64,000 bases of DNA from Sordariomycetes sp. S80-01Y (Eukaryota > Ascomycota > Sordariomycetes). The notes beneath the pieces are model-generated. The model was not told where the DNA came from. It did not search any database and saw nothing but the letters and a program-made list of their open reading frames with translations. Below are positions 1-13,213 of the stretch, piece by piece; the stretch's first letter is position 1; each line of letters starts with the position of its first letter. The position numbers and the translations under genes were made by a program. The stretch covers positions 1,426,001 through 1,490,000 of the forward strand of contig JAXQJY010000025.1 in assembly GCA_037042185.1 (NCBI GenBank), given 5' to 3'.

Positions 1-212
1 GTCCAGATACCATGCAAATCAGCAGCCGATGTACTTGGAAATAGTCGCGCGCGAGGCTGAGATGGAAGGGTGGAAAGCCGCGTCAAGCCGCCGTACGGAC
101 GAATAGGCTGCGTTTCGTGACGTGAGTCGTTGATGTCTGGTGAGTTTATGAGTTGTGAGTGCCAGGATGAGTGAAAGCCACGGTCGAGAAGGGGCGTCAG
201 GGATGATGTCAA

Positions 213-231
213 GTGTGTGTGTGCGTGTGTG
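213..231. repeat. GT dinucleotide tract
   Basis: Short (GT)n run with one GC interruption, read directly from the sequence. It lies in non-coding DNA. Confidence 0.85.
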
Positions 232-1442
232 CTTGGTCTGAATTTGGACGGTGTTACGGGTCGAGCACTGGTGGGTTGGGACGAGGTGAGGTTTGAAGTC
301 ACTACCTAGTAGCAGGCACAAGACCAAGTCGCAGAGATAGAGGACGGATGAAGAAGGGCAGACGTTGCAAAGCTTGGAGATTCAACGAGGAAGGTGGCAA
401 GCGCAAAGTAGCGGACAAAGCATATTATAAGAAGCTCCGACTAGAGAAGCAACAACCCTGTCACCGACGAGTGCCCCAAGTCATGAGAGGGCCGTCCGGG
501 GGTAGCTGATGGGAAGACGAGGCGTGGATACGACCCATATTCCGGGGACCACAGCCGGTATGAGGCAAAGGGTCGGGTAGGGCCTAGTAGGTTTCCGCGA
601 CGGTCGACTTAGCTCAAAGGGGCGGTGACTTGGGAAGTCAAGCTAAAGGGAATGAAACAAAAGCAAAAAAGTTACATGATGAGCGACAGTACGTACTGTA
701 CCTACCCAGCCGGCGGGCACTGACAGGCCTGTAGCCCTGGGGTTCCCCTCCCAGTCGGCTGCCAGTGCCCCCTCCCCTATTGGGGTGCGCGGATTGAGAT
801 GGGGAGGGGTGCGAGCCCGAGGTTGCGAACCAGCTGTCTGGACTCGAAATGTGCCCTGGAGCAGCAGGGCCCTGTCAGCCGAAAAAGAGAGACGCCTTCG
901 CTCCGAGAGTCCGCACCGCGCGAGGGCTGGCGGCCATGCTTCTTCTTGGAGTTCTGACGGACCCTGATGCCTCCCTGCCTCCGGCCAAGGTTCTGTGCGG
1001 GCGGAAGTAGGCGGTACGGAAGGCTGTACGTGGTGCGAGTACTTCTCAAGTACTTGGAGGCGTGGTTCTGAGCCGGTGCTTTGGGCAGAGGAAATGAGTG
1101 GGGATGGGCAGAACAGGGCTAGAAAAGATCCAGCGCCAATCAGCAGCCACAAAAGCCAGCATTGAGTCAGGAAACGCCCCGGACGACACCCAGGGCGTGA
1201 GCCCATCCGCCATCCCCCTTGCAAGTCGTTCGTCTGGAGCGGGCCCTCGATAGCCATGGGGGGTAGCTTCAGTTTTCCCCTTTCGATTCATGCTCTCTGA
1301 TTCAAGCCTCAAACTTCATCCTTCTCTCGGAACACTTGCCTCCATGGTGCTGCTGCCACTTCAGAATCTTGCCGCGCGCCTAGCGTGACAGAGCCCGTTT
1401 GCCGCTCCTCGAGTGAAATGCAGCCCGAGCAAAAGTCCTGCC

Positions 1443-1466
1443 CTGCCTGCCTGCCTGCCTGCCTGC
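1443..1466. repeat. (CTGC)6 microsatellite
   Basis: Six perfect tandem CTGC tetranucleotides in the gene-poor left end. A likely length-variable marker. Confidence 0.9.
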
Positions 1467-2786
1467 CCAAGATTGTGACTCGACGGCGCCCCTCCGTGAG
1501 CAACGTGGTTGCCGGCGCGGGTACGGAGAGGGCAGACGCGGAGCCTACTCCGGCGGGGTTGCTGTTGACGTTGATGTGCGCAGTACAGTACGTGGCGTAG
1601 CGCTGGTCACACCCCAACTGAGGTACTCGGGCATCGTGCAGACGTATGCCGCGCACCGCGGAGCCTTCTCCTGAGGTGGTGCGGTTGGCAGATTCTCTAA
1701 CCAAGGCGGTGCCCGTAGCTTTTGTGTTGTCACTTATGCGGCCACAACAGCAGAGACACCGCCGCTTGCCGCTCAGCCTCGCAGTCGACAGACCCCTGGA
1801 ACGACCCCGCGGCCACGGCGGACTACACCGCTGACAGCAGGGCTGGGCAAATAGCATCATGCCAAACCTTGCCTGAAGACTTCCGCTTCACTCTCAAATG
1901 GCGGACCGGACGACTCCACGCTCCAGGACCGCTACGTACGAGCACTCCCTATTGGGCTGCGCTCCGGATGCACAACGTCAGCGAAAACTCCGAGGTCTTC
2001 TCTCTGTTCAACAAAGCAGGCTCTAGCTTCATTGCAGCAAATCAGAAGCGCACGCGAAGTTTTAGAATCGACGGTTGGGCCGTCAGATGTTGACGACGCC
2101 AGCGGACTCATACAAGCGGTGAGGAGCCATGGCGTCGTGACCTGGACCCCTCGTCATCGGCCTCGGAGGAGAGCGCACGCGCCTCGTGCAAAAAGGTCGC
2201 AACAGCTGTACAACTGTCAAGACTTCTCTGGGAGCGCCGAGAGCGGCACGGTCATGGCAACAGGATACCACCTCCTACCGCGTGAGAGCTCGTGGCATCT
2301 GCTGAACATGCCGTGGCTTAACAGATCGCTCAACTGGCTGGCTGCTGATTGCTCTACTTCGTACTGCGGTGCAACACCTGCGCTTTTGTTGGTCGCCTAG
2401 GCCGTGCGCGGTGACGTCGCATTCTACGACCTGCAGCATCCGATAGGACAGCCAAGAGCTGCTTTAAGCTGTCAAGGCACCCGGGGCAATACTGGAGATG
2501 CACGCGGCGGCGGACTTGATGTTGGTCATTGCGTTCAAGTAGCACAGGGCATTCCGACAGAAAGGCAACAGTCTCACTGCATAGTCGCCTTATTTTACCC
2601 GGCGGGTTGAATTTGGAACCCAAAGAGCGCGTCGTGCCCACGACTTCGAGCCCTGTGGTGCGCGTCCTGCCAAGTTGCCCAGGCTGCGACGCTGCCCTGC
2701 CGGTCCCTTTCTCTGATGCGCTTCCGACATCCTTGGTATCAGGCCTGAGAAACTGGGACAATCAACGAGAGAGTCTTCAATGTTGG

Positions 2787-2809
2787 AAAAAAAAAAAAAA
2801 AAAAAAAAA
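2787..2809. repeat. Poly-A tract (A23)
   Basis: Uninterrupted run of 23 A on the plus strand. It could be slippage or the tail of an old retroposed sequence, but I see no recognisable retroelement or target-site duplication next to it. Confidence 0.9.
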
Positions 2810-5375
2810 CCAAAGGGCTCCCACGGCCCATCTGTAGGGTAAACTGGCAGCCTGGGGCTGCGACCGCCAAGGGCAGCAGCGCTCAGTGTGCCCAGTTTCG
2901 GTAGATCTGCAAGGGCGCAAATCGCCATCCATCCGCATCGTTGCAAGCCGCGAGGTATCGGTGGGTAGACACACACATCCTCAATCGGAACCGGGAGGAA
3001 ATCCGCGGTGCAAAGGGACCTCCAACCACCCGTGCGGCTTGCACCTTCGAAGACTCTTCTAGAAGCGCCTCAGCTTGGTCTGACGGAGGACCAGTGTGGT
3101 ATTGAGGTGCCAAGCGACGCTGTGGCCTGCTTCCATCATTGCGCTGCCACCGTCTTCCCAGCCCTCCCGACGCCCGAGGGTAGTGTGACGCGCTGTCAGA
3201 AAAACGCCATGCAGGAAAGCTGACCTAGAGGGTGCTCTGCAGCTGTCATTGCTTTACAGTGATTCAGTCCGCGCTCCGCACGGGACGGATTACCGGCGCC
3301 ATGGTCAAGACCAGAGGAGCTTGCGAGCACATCCGGTCTAGTAGCCAGAATAGGGCGAGATCGACCAGCCCAGGGAACCACATGACGGCTTCGCAGGGTT
3401 GCTGTTCGAGTCCCAATAAAAACCTTGCGCGCGCAAGATTGTGTGAGTGCAGAGACAAATGGTAGTTAATTAGTGTTTTCGCGCTTGGGGCCATACTTCC
3501 AGGATGTTGACGAATTCTACTGGTCCTCAGAGTCGGGAACCCGGGGGGCATGGGGTCGAAGAGCTTCGGGCGGGCGCCCAGGTCGGGTGGACATGGTGTT
3601 AATCAAGATGCCGCTGGCAACGAGCAGACCATGCTGGCGAATTCCGAAGGAAAGTCCATCTCGCCAACGTCCCTTACCTGTTCAACCAGCCGCCGTGTAA
3701 ACGGACACTCCGTCTCACCATCCCAGCAGCCTCTAGGGCTGAGAAGCGGTCCAGATCGACCCAGGTCTCGAGAAATGGCATATGAAGTTCGAGGATGACA
3801 ACCCCCGGCGACGTTGCAGTCACGAGCTGCAATGCAAGTCATCTTGCAGCATTTGAGGGATATCTGTACTTGAGATGAACCCAGCGATTTGGTTGAGCGG
3901 TAGCGCCTACGAACGAAAGTCATAGCGTTGAAGCCTGACCGGGCTGGGTCTTTAAGCCGCGCTCAAATGACGGTACTCCGGCTCGACACAAAGTTGTATT
4001 TCGTGACAGAGAAGCCGAATTGGCCCTCGAGTGCGTGCCCAAGCACAGTCGTACACCGAGCGGCGCGTATGCCTTCCGCGGGCCCGGACGAATCACGGCG
4101 AATCACGGCACAACTTGCGAGTACGAGGGTGTATCAGATTCTAATTCTCACCGCCTAAGCGAGTCGCCATTAAATCCTCTTTGTATCGCAGGTTCAGGCT
4201 CGTCCCCGACCACAAGTCTGGACGACTCTTCTCAACGACGGATCAGTGACTGGCTTGATTCGTATGTAGTCGAATTGTTGGGGGAAGCCTGCGCACTGGC
4301 AGCTGCGGCTTTGCTGGTCGTGTCGGGTTCCCCAACTCATAGTGACTTGTAATTACAGCGTACGGTCCGGATGCAAGGATCCCCGTGCGGAGTCTGTTCC
4401 AGGGCTCTGCCCAGCCAGGGTCGACCACGAGGTGACAGATCCGCCGGTGGATAGCTGAGAATGCCGTCATTGTTCGCGATGGCGCGTTCTACTGGAGACT
4501 GGACAGGAGCCCAGGGGGGTTTCTCAGTCTCATGCGCGACTTGCGAGACACGAGTCGTGACTCGTGGCTGGCACCACCGGGTATGTGCCTGGCGCTCCCG
4601 GTGCCCCGGTGGGCGGCTGCACTGCGGATCGCGCTCGGATGGGTCGACAGTCTCAATTGTCAATCGGAAAGGAGAGCAGCTCGTGAGCTGTGACGCCAGG
4701 CTCGCGGGTCGCCGCAAAAAAGTTTTCCACACCGTCACACGAACGGCGGTTCGTGGGCCAAACTAGCGCACAATCTTGTTCAACGGCCAGCTCGTCGACG
4801 TCGCACACCCCTCCAGCTTCCCAGTGAAAGTTCCATCGTAATCTCCAAGGGGCGCCAGCCGACTGGCTGGAAAAGCGTCGAGGTGACGGGAGTGGTCAGG
4901 CGTCAGGGCTGAAGGAAGTTCGCGTTGGGCTGGGTGGCGAGACGGCGAGAGCGAGCGAGGATGCGTGCCGGCAGGGGGAAGAAAAAGGGGGAGGGGCGCG
5001 CCATGAGGTACTTGCCGAGTACATACATGCCCGAGCGTCCCAGCAGTGTGGTTTGGTCTGATCACTTGGATGCACCTGTCAAACCAACCCCAACGTGGCG
5101 TGGGCGTTTCAGAGACCCGTGGACGGAGCCGCCCCCAAAGCCGCTCCAGGCCCAGCCGGCCGGATCGCTTGCATAAGTTGGTCCACCATTCAAACTCCGT
5201 GACGCTCAGGCACGGCTGAAAAGTCATGCGCTTTCAATGCCGGATTATTCGCGGAAACCGGAGACCCTGAAGAGCCAGGGGTACGGCAGCATCTGACGCC
5301 CATTGCGAGTACTCAAGATTCAAGGACCGGCCACTCGATAGCAAACGGCCGCAGAGAGCCTCGAGACGAGGTGTC

Positions 5376-5411
5376 CCCGAGGGTGTTCCCGAGGGTGTTC
5401 CCGAGGGTGTT
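5376..5411. repeat. 12-bp tandem repeat, three copies
   Basis: Three identical head-to-tail copies of CCCGAGGGTGTT. The unit is a multiple of three, but no supported gene overlaps it. Confidence 0.9.
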
Positions 5412-7421
5412 CCGTTGCCACGAGGGCCGTGATTGCGATGCTCCATGGCTCGTCTTGGACGGGCGTCGTTTGGCGCCGACGGTCCAGGAGTGAACTGCTG
5501 AGCTAATCCCCGAACCTGCCGGACGGTCCAGCCGTTCTCCTTCGCCCGCATCATTGGCATGCGCTGCGAATACTCTGTCACTGTAGATTGTTTACTGTTG
5601 GTTGTCAATGGATCTCCAGCGCCCGGCCAGCTGGCGTCACCGTCACCCGACACAGAACTTTCAGACCATGGACCCCGGCGACTCGATTTCTACTGCACAA
5701 GACAACCCAACCGTTGGCGCCGCAGCGCCGGGTCGGGGAATTCGGTGGTGGAGCGTTCAGGAGACGGTGAGCGAGGGCTCTATCTGTGCGGAGCACTCCG
5801 TCCTTCATACTCAGTACGGGTACAGGTGGATAGAGCTCGCTATTCCCAACCTGAAGTGGGTGTGCACTGTGCAGCGGTCTCCCATCACGGGGAGAGAGCA
5901 CCAGAAGCCGGACGAATCACGCATTGAGGAGTGCCGCCTCGGATAATTCGCGGTTGGCAACCACCCGTCCGCGGTCGACGGTCGACACCGCCACGACCAA
6001 CCGCCAGAATAGCTGCGTCCCTTGTGCGGGGAGGCATCGTGAGTCTCTGTCTGTCTTATTTCTTCCTCCCCCTCAACCTTCGGCGCCCATCGCGATGGAG
6101 CCCAACGCCTACCCTACCCCATCTACCTTACCCCATGTGACCTTTTCTTCTGTCACCGCCCTTGTGCGCAGGTATGTCCGCCGCGACCTAATTGTTGCTC
6201 GCTCCACGATCCGCGATCCGCGCTCCGTGATGCCTGGCGGTCAGACTCTTGCTTCTCCTCGGTGCGTCGCAGACCTGCAGCTTCTTTAGCTCGGCGCGCT
6301 AAGCGGTTGTCGAAGCTGAGACCATGTCCCGCATGAGAGCGCTGGTCGATCGCTTCTGCACAGCTCAACTGCCTGCATGTTGTGGAGTACTTGTATGTCG
6401 GCAAGAGGCCTCAGTGCTTGTCACCGATGCCTTGTCACAACAAACGGCTTACAAGTTGGAACTTGCTCAGCTGCCGCCGGACAACCCCTTCGCTGCACTC
6501 GGCTCACCGCCTCTGACCAGATCTGCCCGAGTTCCACACATGCATCGAGGCCTGGATGTCGCAACATCTTCAGCACGAGCACTTACACGCGCCAAGAGTG
6601 CCGAATGACAGCAATAATTTCAACAGCCGTTGTTGCTTTCGGTCAATGCAACGCTCACCGGCCACGGACCAAAACGGCAACCTGCAGCTGCCATGACTGC
6701 TATTACTACGTAGTACCTGTGGATGTGCCTGCGACTACACGGCACATCGCTTTGGCTGAACTACTGCGGAGAGACTGATCTTCTGTTCATCATCCAAGCG
6801 CTTCACCGAGGCTTTGTTGTCAGCGAGTCATCAAGCCTCCCGTATAGGCCAAGTCCATGTATCTATGCTCAACGTATTCAACCTCAGCCGTGTATTAGCC
6901 CAAGACATCAAGCCTTTGACACTCCGGGTAAGATCAATGCTCATCGGATGACTTGTCAATTTGAGCCTTGGAGCCCTTGTTGCATGTGCTGTCGAGGTGT
7001 GCGGGCAGTGTTCCGGGGAAAAGTGCCGGCTTCTTCGGAATGGCTCGTTCTGATCGTTCCCAGCCAACGGACATTATGCTTGCGTTCAGCTCCGATGACT
7101 CCGTGTGAAGTCAAGCTCAGAAGTTGCGCTGGAAGCGTGGGGGTTGCCGCATTCTGACATCGCGACCGCCTCGTCCCCTGGCTTAGTGCCGCTGCAACGG
7201 GCGAGGAGGAGATGAAGCGCTTTCAGGAGCTCTGATGGACGCGCAAGAGCTCCTAACGCTATGATGCAAGGAGCTAACCTGCCGTTATTTCCGTATTGCA
7301 ACTTCCTAAAGCCTGTCGTGATGATTGCGATGTTGCCAAGTACCTTCGAAGGCTGGTTAAGTACATCGGGGGTACATGATACCACTGAGGTGACTATTGA
7401 CAGGAGGAGGCAGCATCAAGG

Positions 7422-7441
7422 CACACACACACACACACACA
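7422..7441. repeat. (CA)10 microsatellite
   Basis: Perfect CA dinucleotide run in non-coding DNA. Confidence 0.9.
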
Positions 7442-10400
7442 ACAAATCAAGGACACGCTGCTCCAGGCTCACTATAACCAACCTTGAGGCACCTTCGGTT
7501 GCTCCAGGATCAGCGGGGTCCTGCCAGCTTCTCCTCACGTGTTCGTGGTCTTGACTGATGTGGGATGCCGGGCTTACGAAGCTTTGTAAACCGCGATTAT
7601 CTCCGTAAATTTGGATCTTTTCCTGTTCCATATTCGAAAAACACAGGAAAGGTTTTTGGCCAGCTCTTGCTTTGTCCCTGTTTCTGGTACCCCATTTCGG
7701 TACCAGCCTTCTTTCAAAATCGGGCAAAGACCAGGACGAACGCCTCCAAGGGCCGAGGTGAACACGAACCCACCCCGGACATTATTGCGTAGGAGGAGGC
7801 TGCAGTTGTCCTCAGCTACCACATGCTCTTGCATGAACAGGCCACCAAACATGTTTCTGGCCTACACTAGGACAAAGGATGGTTGCAAACCCCAGACTTG
7901 CCGTGAAGCTAAGGCTAGACCGTCGGGCGCGATGTGCCGTCTCATCCACCATGTACTTTCGATCTGGGGTCCTGTGAGATGCTACTTCGTACCGAGATGG
8001 TGCTTGTTCCATGTCGCAGGGGCATGCGCCACCCCCCGCATTCTTGACCAAGACGGCAACCAGGGGTTGAGCTTCGTGGCTTTCCCCGTGCTAGAGCGCA
8101 TGACGGAGTGGTTCGCGGGTGCTCGATGCGGCTCAAGCTATAGTCTACATACAGAGTGAGCTACTGGACGTCAAGGCTCATGGCTGTCGTCGTTAGACAA
8201 AGGCTGAAAGCCTGAGTCGAGTTCTAACTGATCAGCCTCCTCCGCCTCCACAGATAACCTGATATGCATTGTCCCAAATCAAGCAGTACCTGCATGTGCT
8301 AACTTTAGCCATAGATAGTCTTCAAGGATGCCTGCCAAAGCCTGAGAGGGATCCACAACAGCGGTCACCATCGGCATTGTTGTTGTTTGCAGCCCATAGA
8401 TGTAGAAAGATGAGCCCCAACCGACCTGTATGCAATAAGCTTCAGCTGGAAAGTCTTGCTATACACTCTCGGTCCATGCCTGCCTCTCGTATGAAAACCT
8501 CGGAAGCTTCAGTGTTGTCCTTCTGCCGGTTCGACCCCAGTTTCACTGGCGGCCACCCATGGGACTGACCAGGTAGGAAGAGCCCATCCCTGCTGAGAAG
8601 CTGCCGCACCATGAGCTCTCGCTACCCATCTGATTCATACACAAACCTAGCAACCACTCTTTCATAGCGGCTAACACTAAGGCATGCGAAGTAGTGCGGC
8701 ACACCACCGACCCAGTCTCAAGGAGCACCCATGAGGCAGCAGTAGTTGCAAAGGAGTGCGCGGGCTGGCACCGACCCTTGCTCGCCTTCTATGACCTGGT
8801 GCAGAAGATCGGCTGCGGTGCGTGGCTTCCGACCAGCCAGGGGCCATTCCATTTCAGGATCATGGTGAAAACACTCCCAGCAAAACGCAGATTGGCGCTC
8901 GGAGAAGAAGTTCCCGGACTTCTGATTTGCATGCGTTTGGCAAAAACGCCACCAACGACATCGACCGCGCGAGCGACTGCAGTCGCAAGCCAATGTGGCA
9001 ACCTTATCGTCAAAAGCCTACTAAGCAGGCCAAGAGAACAAGCAGACTGCAACTGAGCCTCACGCGTGTAACCGCCTTTGCTGCGCTAAGCTGGAGAAAA
9101 AAACCCGGGTCCACCAGATTCGACTTGACGGGTCGGAGCGCGTCGGCCACTACCAACGGGGAACGGGCCGGATCGTACACTTAAGTTGCGTCTCCTTTGC
9201 AATGTCAGCATGGACCCTTCCGCAGAATGCACAGTCAATGCAAGCCGGGCTGAGCACATCTGCATTTTCGTGGGCCCATGCTCCATTGCGACTCGGTGAG
9301 ACGAGGCTCAGCATTGTCGACGGTTGCGATGGAACAGGTCGCGGCGAATCCCAGCCACCACTACAACCTTGCAATGAGCCGCGAGCGGTGAAGCTGACGG
9401 TCAGAGGTGCACCCATGGCCTCGCAGCTACTAGCTCGGGCTGGCGGCAAACAGGTGTATCGCCGTGGTTGCACAAGATTTTGGCTGGCGCGGGTACCTAT
9501 CCAGGGACGACCCATTAAAGGCCGAGACGCACAAAGGCCACATGACATGTCTTCACTCGCATGTACGATAACCCTTGGGTACATGTACGAGTCTGCCACT
9601 AAGGTAGCTTGTTGGTGCCAGGCGATGGAGTCAAGCCACGACAGGCTAATGTTCCCCGGTGCGGCACAGTCGCATCTTGTGTAACCTCAGCGAAGCACGG
9701 TTCTTAGCACGCCAAGATCATTGCTGCTGGTCTCCAAGCGCGGTTCGGAAACGCTTTGCAGGCAGCCGCCATTTCTCAATACACTCTCACGTCATGACTC
9801 TTGGGAATGCGACTGCCGAGAGCCAACGAACACGACAAGTCCAGGGGCCTGCTTTTGTGGGTTGCAGTGTGCGTGCTGAGCTCTTGAAACCTGCGTTCGG
9901 TGCCCCTACCATGTCACCTGCAGGCAAAATCAGTCAGCGATCAGCTGAGCATAATGGACTTTGATATCGCCTCTGAGGATCCGCCTCACCAAAGGCACAA
10001 CAAGGGCGGAACACCCGTGTCTCCGTGCTCTGGCGCAGCACACGAAGCAGGAACGACTTGCCGGCCGCGGTTCTCGAACATTGCGTCCATGTACACAGAG
10101 GCTACAGGCGATGTCAAGCCCGTCGGAACCATGCTAATAGCCATGTACCGTGCGAGACTAACATGCGAAAGCTATTGACCGGGAATAACAGTGTCTTGGA
10201 TTGGTCCTTCGAAACGCGACAGAACTACCGCCAAGTAGGTGATCATTTAGCGTGTGATACATCCCTCTTCATACGGACCCAGGGCTATCAACCCGCGCCC
10301 GTTGAGTTGAGGGCGCAAGGCATCGAGTCGAAGGACTTGCAACATGCGTAAGTAAGAAATTAGCTGCTGCCGATGGCTGAGTGGTGATAAGATGCGGCTG

Positions 10401-10892
10401 TCCAAACGAACTCATGTCCGCGGTCGGCTCCGAAGGTACAATCATCATCATCAATGAGTTTCGTCAATGAACCCCTGAACCCTGCTCGCATTGGAGGCAA
10501 TGGATGGACAGGGCAGTTGGTGTTGGTGGCTTGCGGCGGGTGTTGAGCGTAGCTTGTGATTTGTCAGCCATGCTATGCTGCCTCGCCGAGTCGCAGTCGC
10601 CAACGTCGGGCGATGGCTCAGAGTGTTTGGCTGCAGCGGCTTAGCATCACCAACGTCCAGATCAACCCACGAAACCCTGAAGCGGACGCACCTCAACCCG
10701 TTTTGAGCAGCTCGTACGGCATATCCTTTTCCGCCCCTGGTTCTACACGCCCCCTCCACCCCGATCGACCCTACCAGCTTCGTTACCGATCCGTTGTCTT
10801 CGATCCCCGCGTAGGCAGACATCGACCCTTGGATCTCTAGGGTCGCTTCCCAAAGCCAACAAGACACCGAGACCTGGTCACTAGAGCTCAGG

Positions 10893-11656
10893 ATGGCAGG
10901 CAAGAAGGGCGAGAACAGCAAGAAGGCGGCCGGCAACGCGCGGAAGGCTGAGCAGGCTGCTGCAAAGTCTGCGCAGGAGGATTCGAAACGAGAGGCCCAG
11001 GAGGCAGAACAGTGGTCGAAAGGATCTAAGAGCAACGCGAAAAAGTGAGGCTAGAGTCCCGACTACTTGCAGCACCTCTGCCATGGCCACAAGGCCTCCT
11101 CTCTCCGGTCTCTTTGAACCATCATCGCTGACGCGTAACTGTTGACAGGGAAGCAGAAGCTGCCAAGAAGGCTGAAGCTGCCAAGAAGAAGGCTGAAAAG
11201 GACGCTCTACTCAAAGAGGAAGAAGCCAACACCCCAGGACGAGAGCCGAAGAACAAGAAGGCTCCTGCAAAGAAGGCAAAGGGGCTCGATCTGTCCCAGC
11301 TCGATGAGGGTGGTGCAGGAGGCAGCGCACTAAATGCCTCGGGTATCGACAATGCCCTCGATGCTCTGTCACTTGCAGGTGGAAAAGATGACAGCAAGGT
11401 CGACAAGCACCCCGAACGACGATACCCAGCCGCATACGCCAAGTACGAAGAGCGTCGACTAGCAGAGATGAAGGCAGACGGCAGTGGGACGGGCTTGCGA
11501 CTTGACCAGCGCAAGACTCGGATTCGCAAGGAGTTTGATAAGCACCCTGATAATCCCTTCAACCAGGTTACGGCCGCCTACAACGCAACAAGGGACGATA
11601 TCCAGAACATCAAACAGGCCGAGAAGGACAAGATTGAGAAGCGCCTTGGACAGTAG
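10893..11656 (+). CDS. LSO2: CCDC124/Lso2 family ribosome-associated protein
   Basis: Two exons (10893-11044, 11149-11656; intron GTGAGG...GACAG) encode about 219 residues. The N-terminal half is a highly charged Lys/Ala/Glu helix (AGKKGENSKKAAG start, then AKKAEAAKKKAEKDALLKEEE). The C-terminal part carries the family core HPERRYPAAYAKYEERRL followed by KEFDKHPDNPFNQ, matching the Ccdc124 domain (HPDNP-NQ hallmark). Family members bind the ribosomal intersubunit space and help recovery of translation after starvation. The ATG sits in a purine-rich context (cagg-ATG-G) and precedes the lysine-rich start expected of the family. Function is transferred from family knowledge. The gene is longer than yeast Lso2 and closer in layout to animal CCDC124. 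Confidence 0.88.
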
Positions 11657-12118
11657 AAGATGCATCGACTATGGAGGGATAGCTGCATTATATTGGTTGT
11701 TTGGCAAAAATTGATGAATGGCGGACTTGGATGGTGGATGATAGATAGATCCATCCAGTTTATGAGCTACGGACAATGGCACGAGTGGAGATAGAGGGAC
11801 AGCTGAGGGTTGTGTGAAGGGTGTCTGGGGCTTCTGATCATTTGAGATGAGGCTTTTCCAGACCGTGATGTCCTACATCAACCGCGGACAGCAATTTCAA
11901 GGTGATCGTCACTTTATATTGACGTTGAAATCTTTGTGACCAGCTGTACCCCGCCATCACCCCGCGATCTCTTGGCGCCAGCTCTCTTTCTTACGGCAGA
12001 ATCCTCGACCGCTTTCTTTCACCGCCTTACCTTCATAACCCAAGTCATTGCAACTCGCAACAGCATCGACTTCCACGACGCCATACCATCCGGTGCCGTC
12101 CCGATAGCTCCACCAGAG
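11657..12118. other. Intergenic: LSO2 3' end and promoter of AKTIP-like gene
   Basis: About 460 bp between two plus-strand genes. The right part is rich in C and T, as fungal promoters and leaders often are. No other element recognised. Confidence 0.6.
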
Positions 12119-13213
12119 ATGCGCGAGATGGCACCACCTACTATGGGAAGTCTTCCATCAATGCGCCGGCAGCATCTCCTCTCCGAATTGTGAGGAACGC
12201 ATTGGACCAAGCTTGAGCCGTAGCTAATCAGGCGTAGTGCCGGATTGAAGCAAGCATGTCCGGAGGGAGTCTTTGTCGGCCTGACTCCTGGAGACCCGAC
12301 GCTCTGGTCAGCAGCTTTGTTCGTTCGTGACGGGCCGTATTCTCCAGCTGTCCTTCGGTTCCACATCTCGTTCCCCAATTCCTACCCTCGCCTCCCACCT
12401 GCCGTGACCTTCTCGACCGATATTTTCCACCCTCTCATCACGCCATTGACGACGTATATGCACACCACCGACATACAAGACAATGGAACTGTCAGCGCTA
12501 CCGACGAGGAGCGCTTGCCGCCGGGCGGCTTCAGTCTTCGGCACGGATTTCCAGAGTGGTTTGGGCGAAGCAAGCGCTTGAACGCGACGCAAGAAAGCCC
12601 CGAGCAAAAACAGACACCAGCAATGAATACCGGACGGCTGGGGGCATCCACGATGATCACCCCAGAAAGAGCCAATGCGGCGACGGCGAGCTACGCACAG
12701 ACCGATAGCAGTCACATATCAGCATATAACATTCTGAAGTACATCCGTAGTGTGTTCGACGATGAGGAGGTCCTGGATACGGTGCCGTTGGACGCAGCAG
12801 GTAACCCAGGAGCATGGCATGCTTGGAGGGCACACCGTACAAAGCTAGGAAAGCTTCCAGATGCGGGCCCGATGTCGTCAGAAGGAGTCGAGGAAGGGCA
12901 AAATGAGGACGCAGCTCCCGAAGTGCCTATGAAGAGCCCCTCACAGCAGTCCATGATACGCAAACCCGGACAGTGGAACTGGGACGGCGTTTGGGAGGAT
13001 AGAGTCAAGAAAGGGATCGCCTCAAGCTTGTCTGAGGGAGTGCTTTATGGTGGAGCAGCGCCGCTTCCCGATGAGCTGGTATGGCTAGCAGACCTCTTGG
13101 ACCAACTTTGCGCTAACTATTGCTACCAGATCAAGTTCCTACCATTAGAAGAGAGCGAAGTGGAGCAGGTAAAGGAGAACATACGTCGCGCTCTCGGAGC
13201 ACAATCATGTTGA
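12119..13213 (+). CDS. AKTIP/FTS-like ubiquitin E2 variant
   Basis: Exons 12119-12189 and 12238-13213 (48-nt intron, GTGAGG...GCGTAG, branch GCTAATC) give about 348 residues. The first half has a UBC (E2) fold signature: a start-helix segment, then the FPNSYPRLPPAVTFSTDIFHPL strand-turn region (residues near 60-85) and the LRHGFPEWF segment. The active-site cysteine expected after the FHPL segment is absent, so it should be a catalytically dead E2 variant. The FHPL...F.EW pattern is most like AKTIP (Fts), which works with Hook and FHIP to link dynein to early endosomes in filamentous fungi. The second half is Ser/Glu-rich, with a conserved-looking C-terminal helix. AKTIP assignment is inference; E2-variant assignment is stronger. 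Confidence 0.75.

Larger units (their letters stand above)
1..10892. other. Gene-poor region, no supported gene
   Basis: I find no convincing gene here. Open frames are short (the longest about 200 codons, on the minus strand at 643-1257), overlap each other in several frames, show no recognisable domain, and do not join through plausible introns. The 643-1257 frame has one hydrophobic run near its N terminus but otherwise looks like chance translation of GC-rich DNA. There is no obvious AT-rich RIP signature, no transposase or reverse transcriptase motif, and no complete tRNA. The stretch contains several simple repeats, listed separately. It may hold regulatory DNA, non-coding transcripts or old degraded sequence. 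Confidence 0.6.

Noticed and set aside
643-1257. 204-codon minus-strand frame with a hydrophobic N-terminal run, considered as a secreted protein
   Set aside because: No homology signature, overlapped by other open frames of similar length, composition typical of chance frames in GC-rich DNA.
1309-1860. 183-codon minus-strand frame
   Set aside because: Includes translated CTGC microsatellite, no domain, no splice partners.
2787-2809. Poly-A run as the 3' tail of a LINE or processed pseudogene
   Set aside because: No coding remnant upstream and no target-site duplication seen on either side.
3390-3430. T-arm-like GTTCGAGTCCC sequence
   Set aside because: The five-base stem around the loop does not pair and no D-arm or acceptor stem is present upstream.
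10365-10440. tRNA-like segment with a good A-box (TGGCTGAGTGG)
   Set aside because: No matching B-box (GGTTCGANTCC) follows at tRNA distance and the acceptor ends do not pair.
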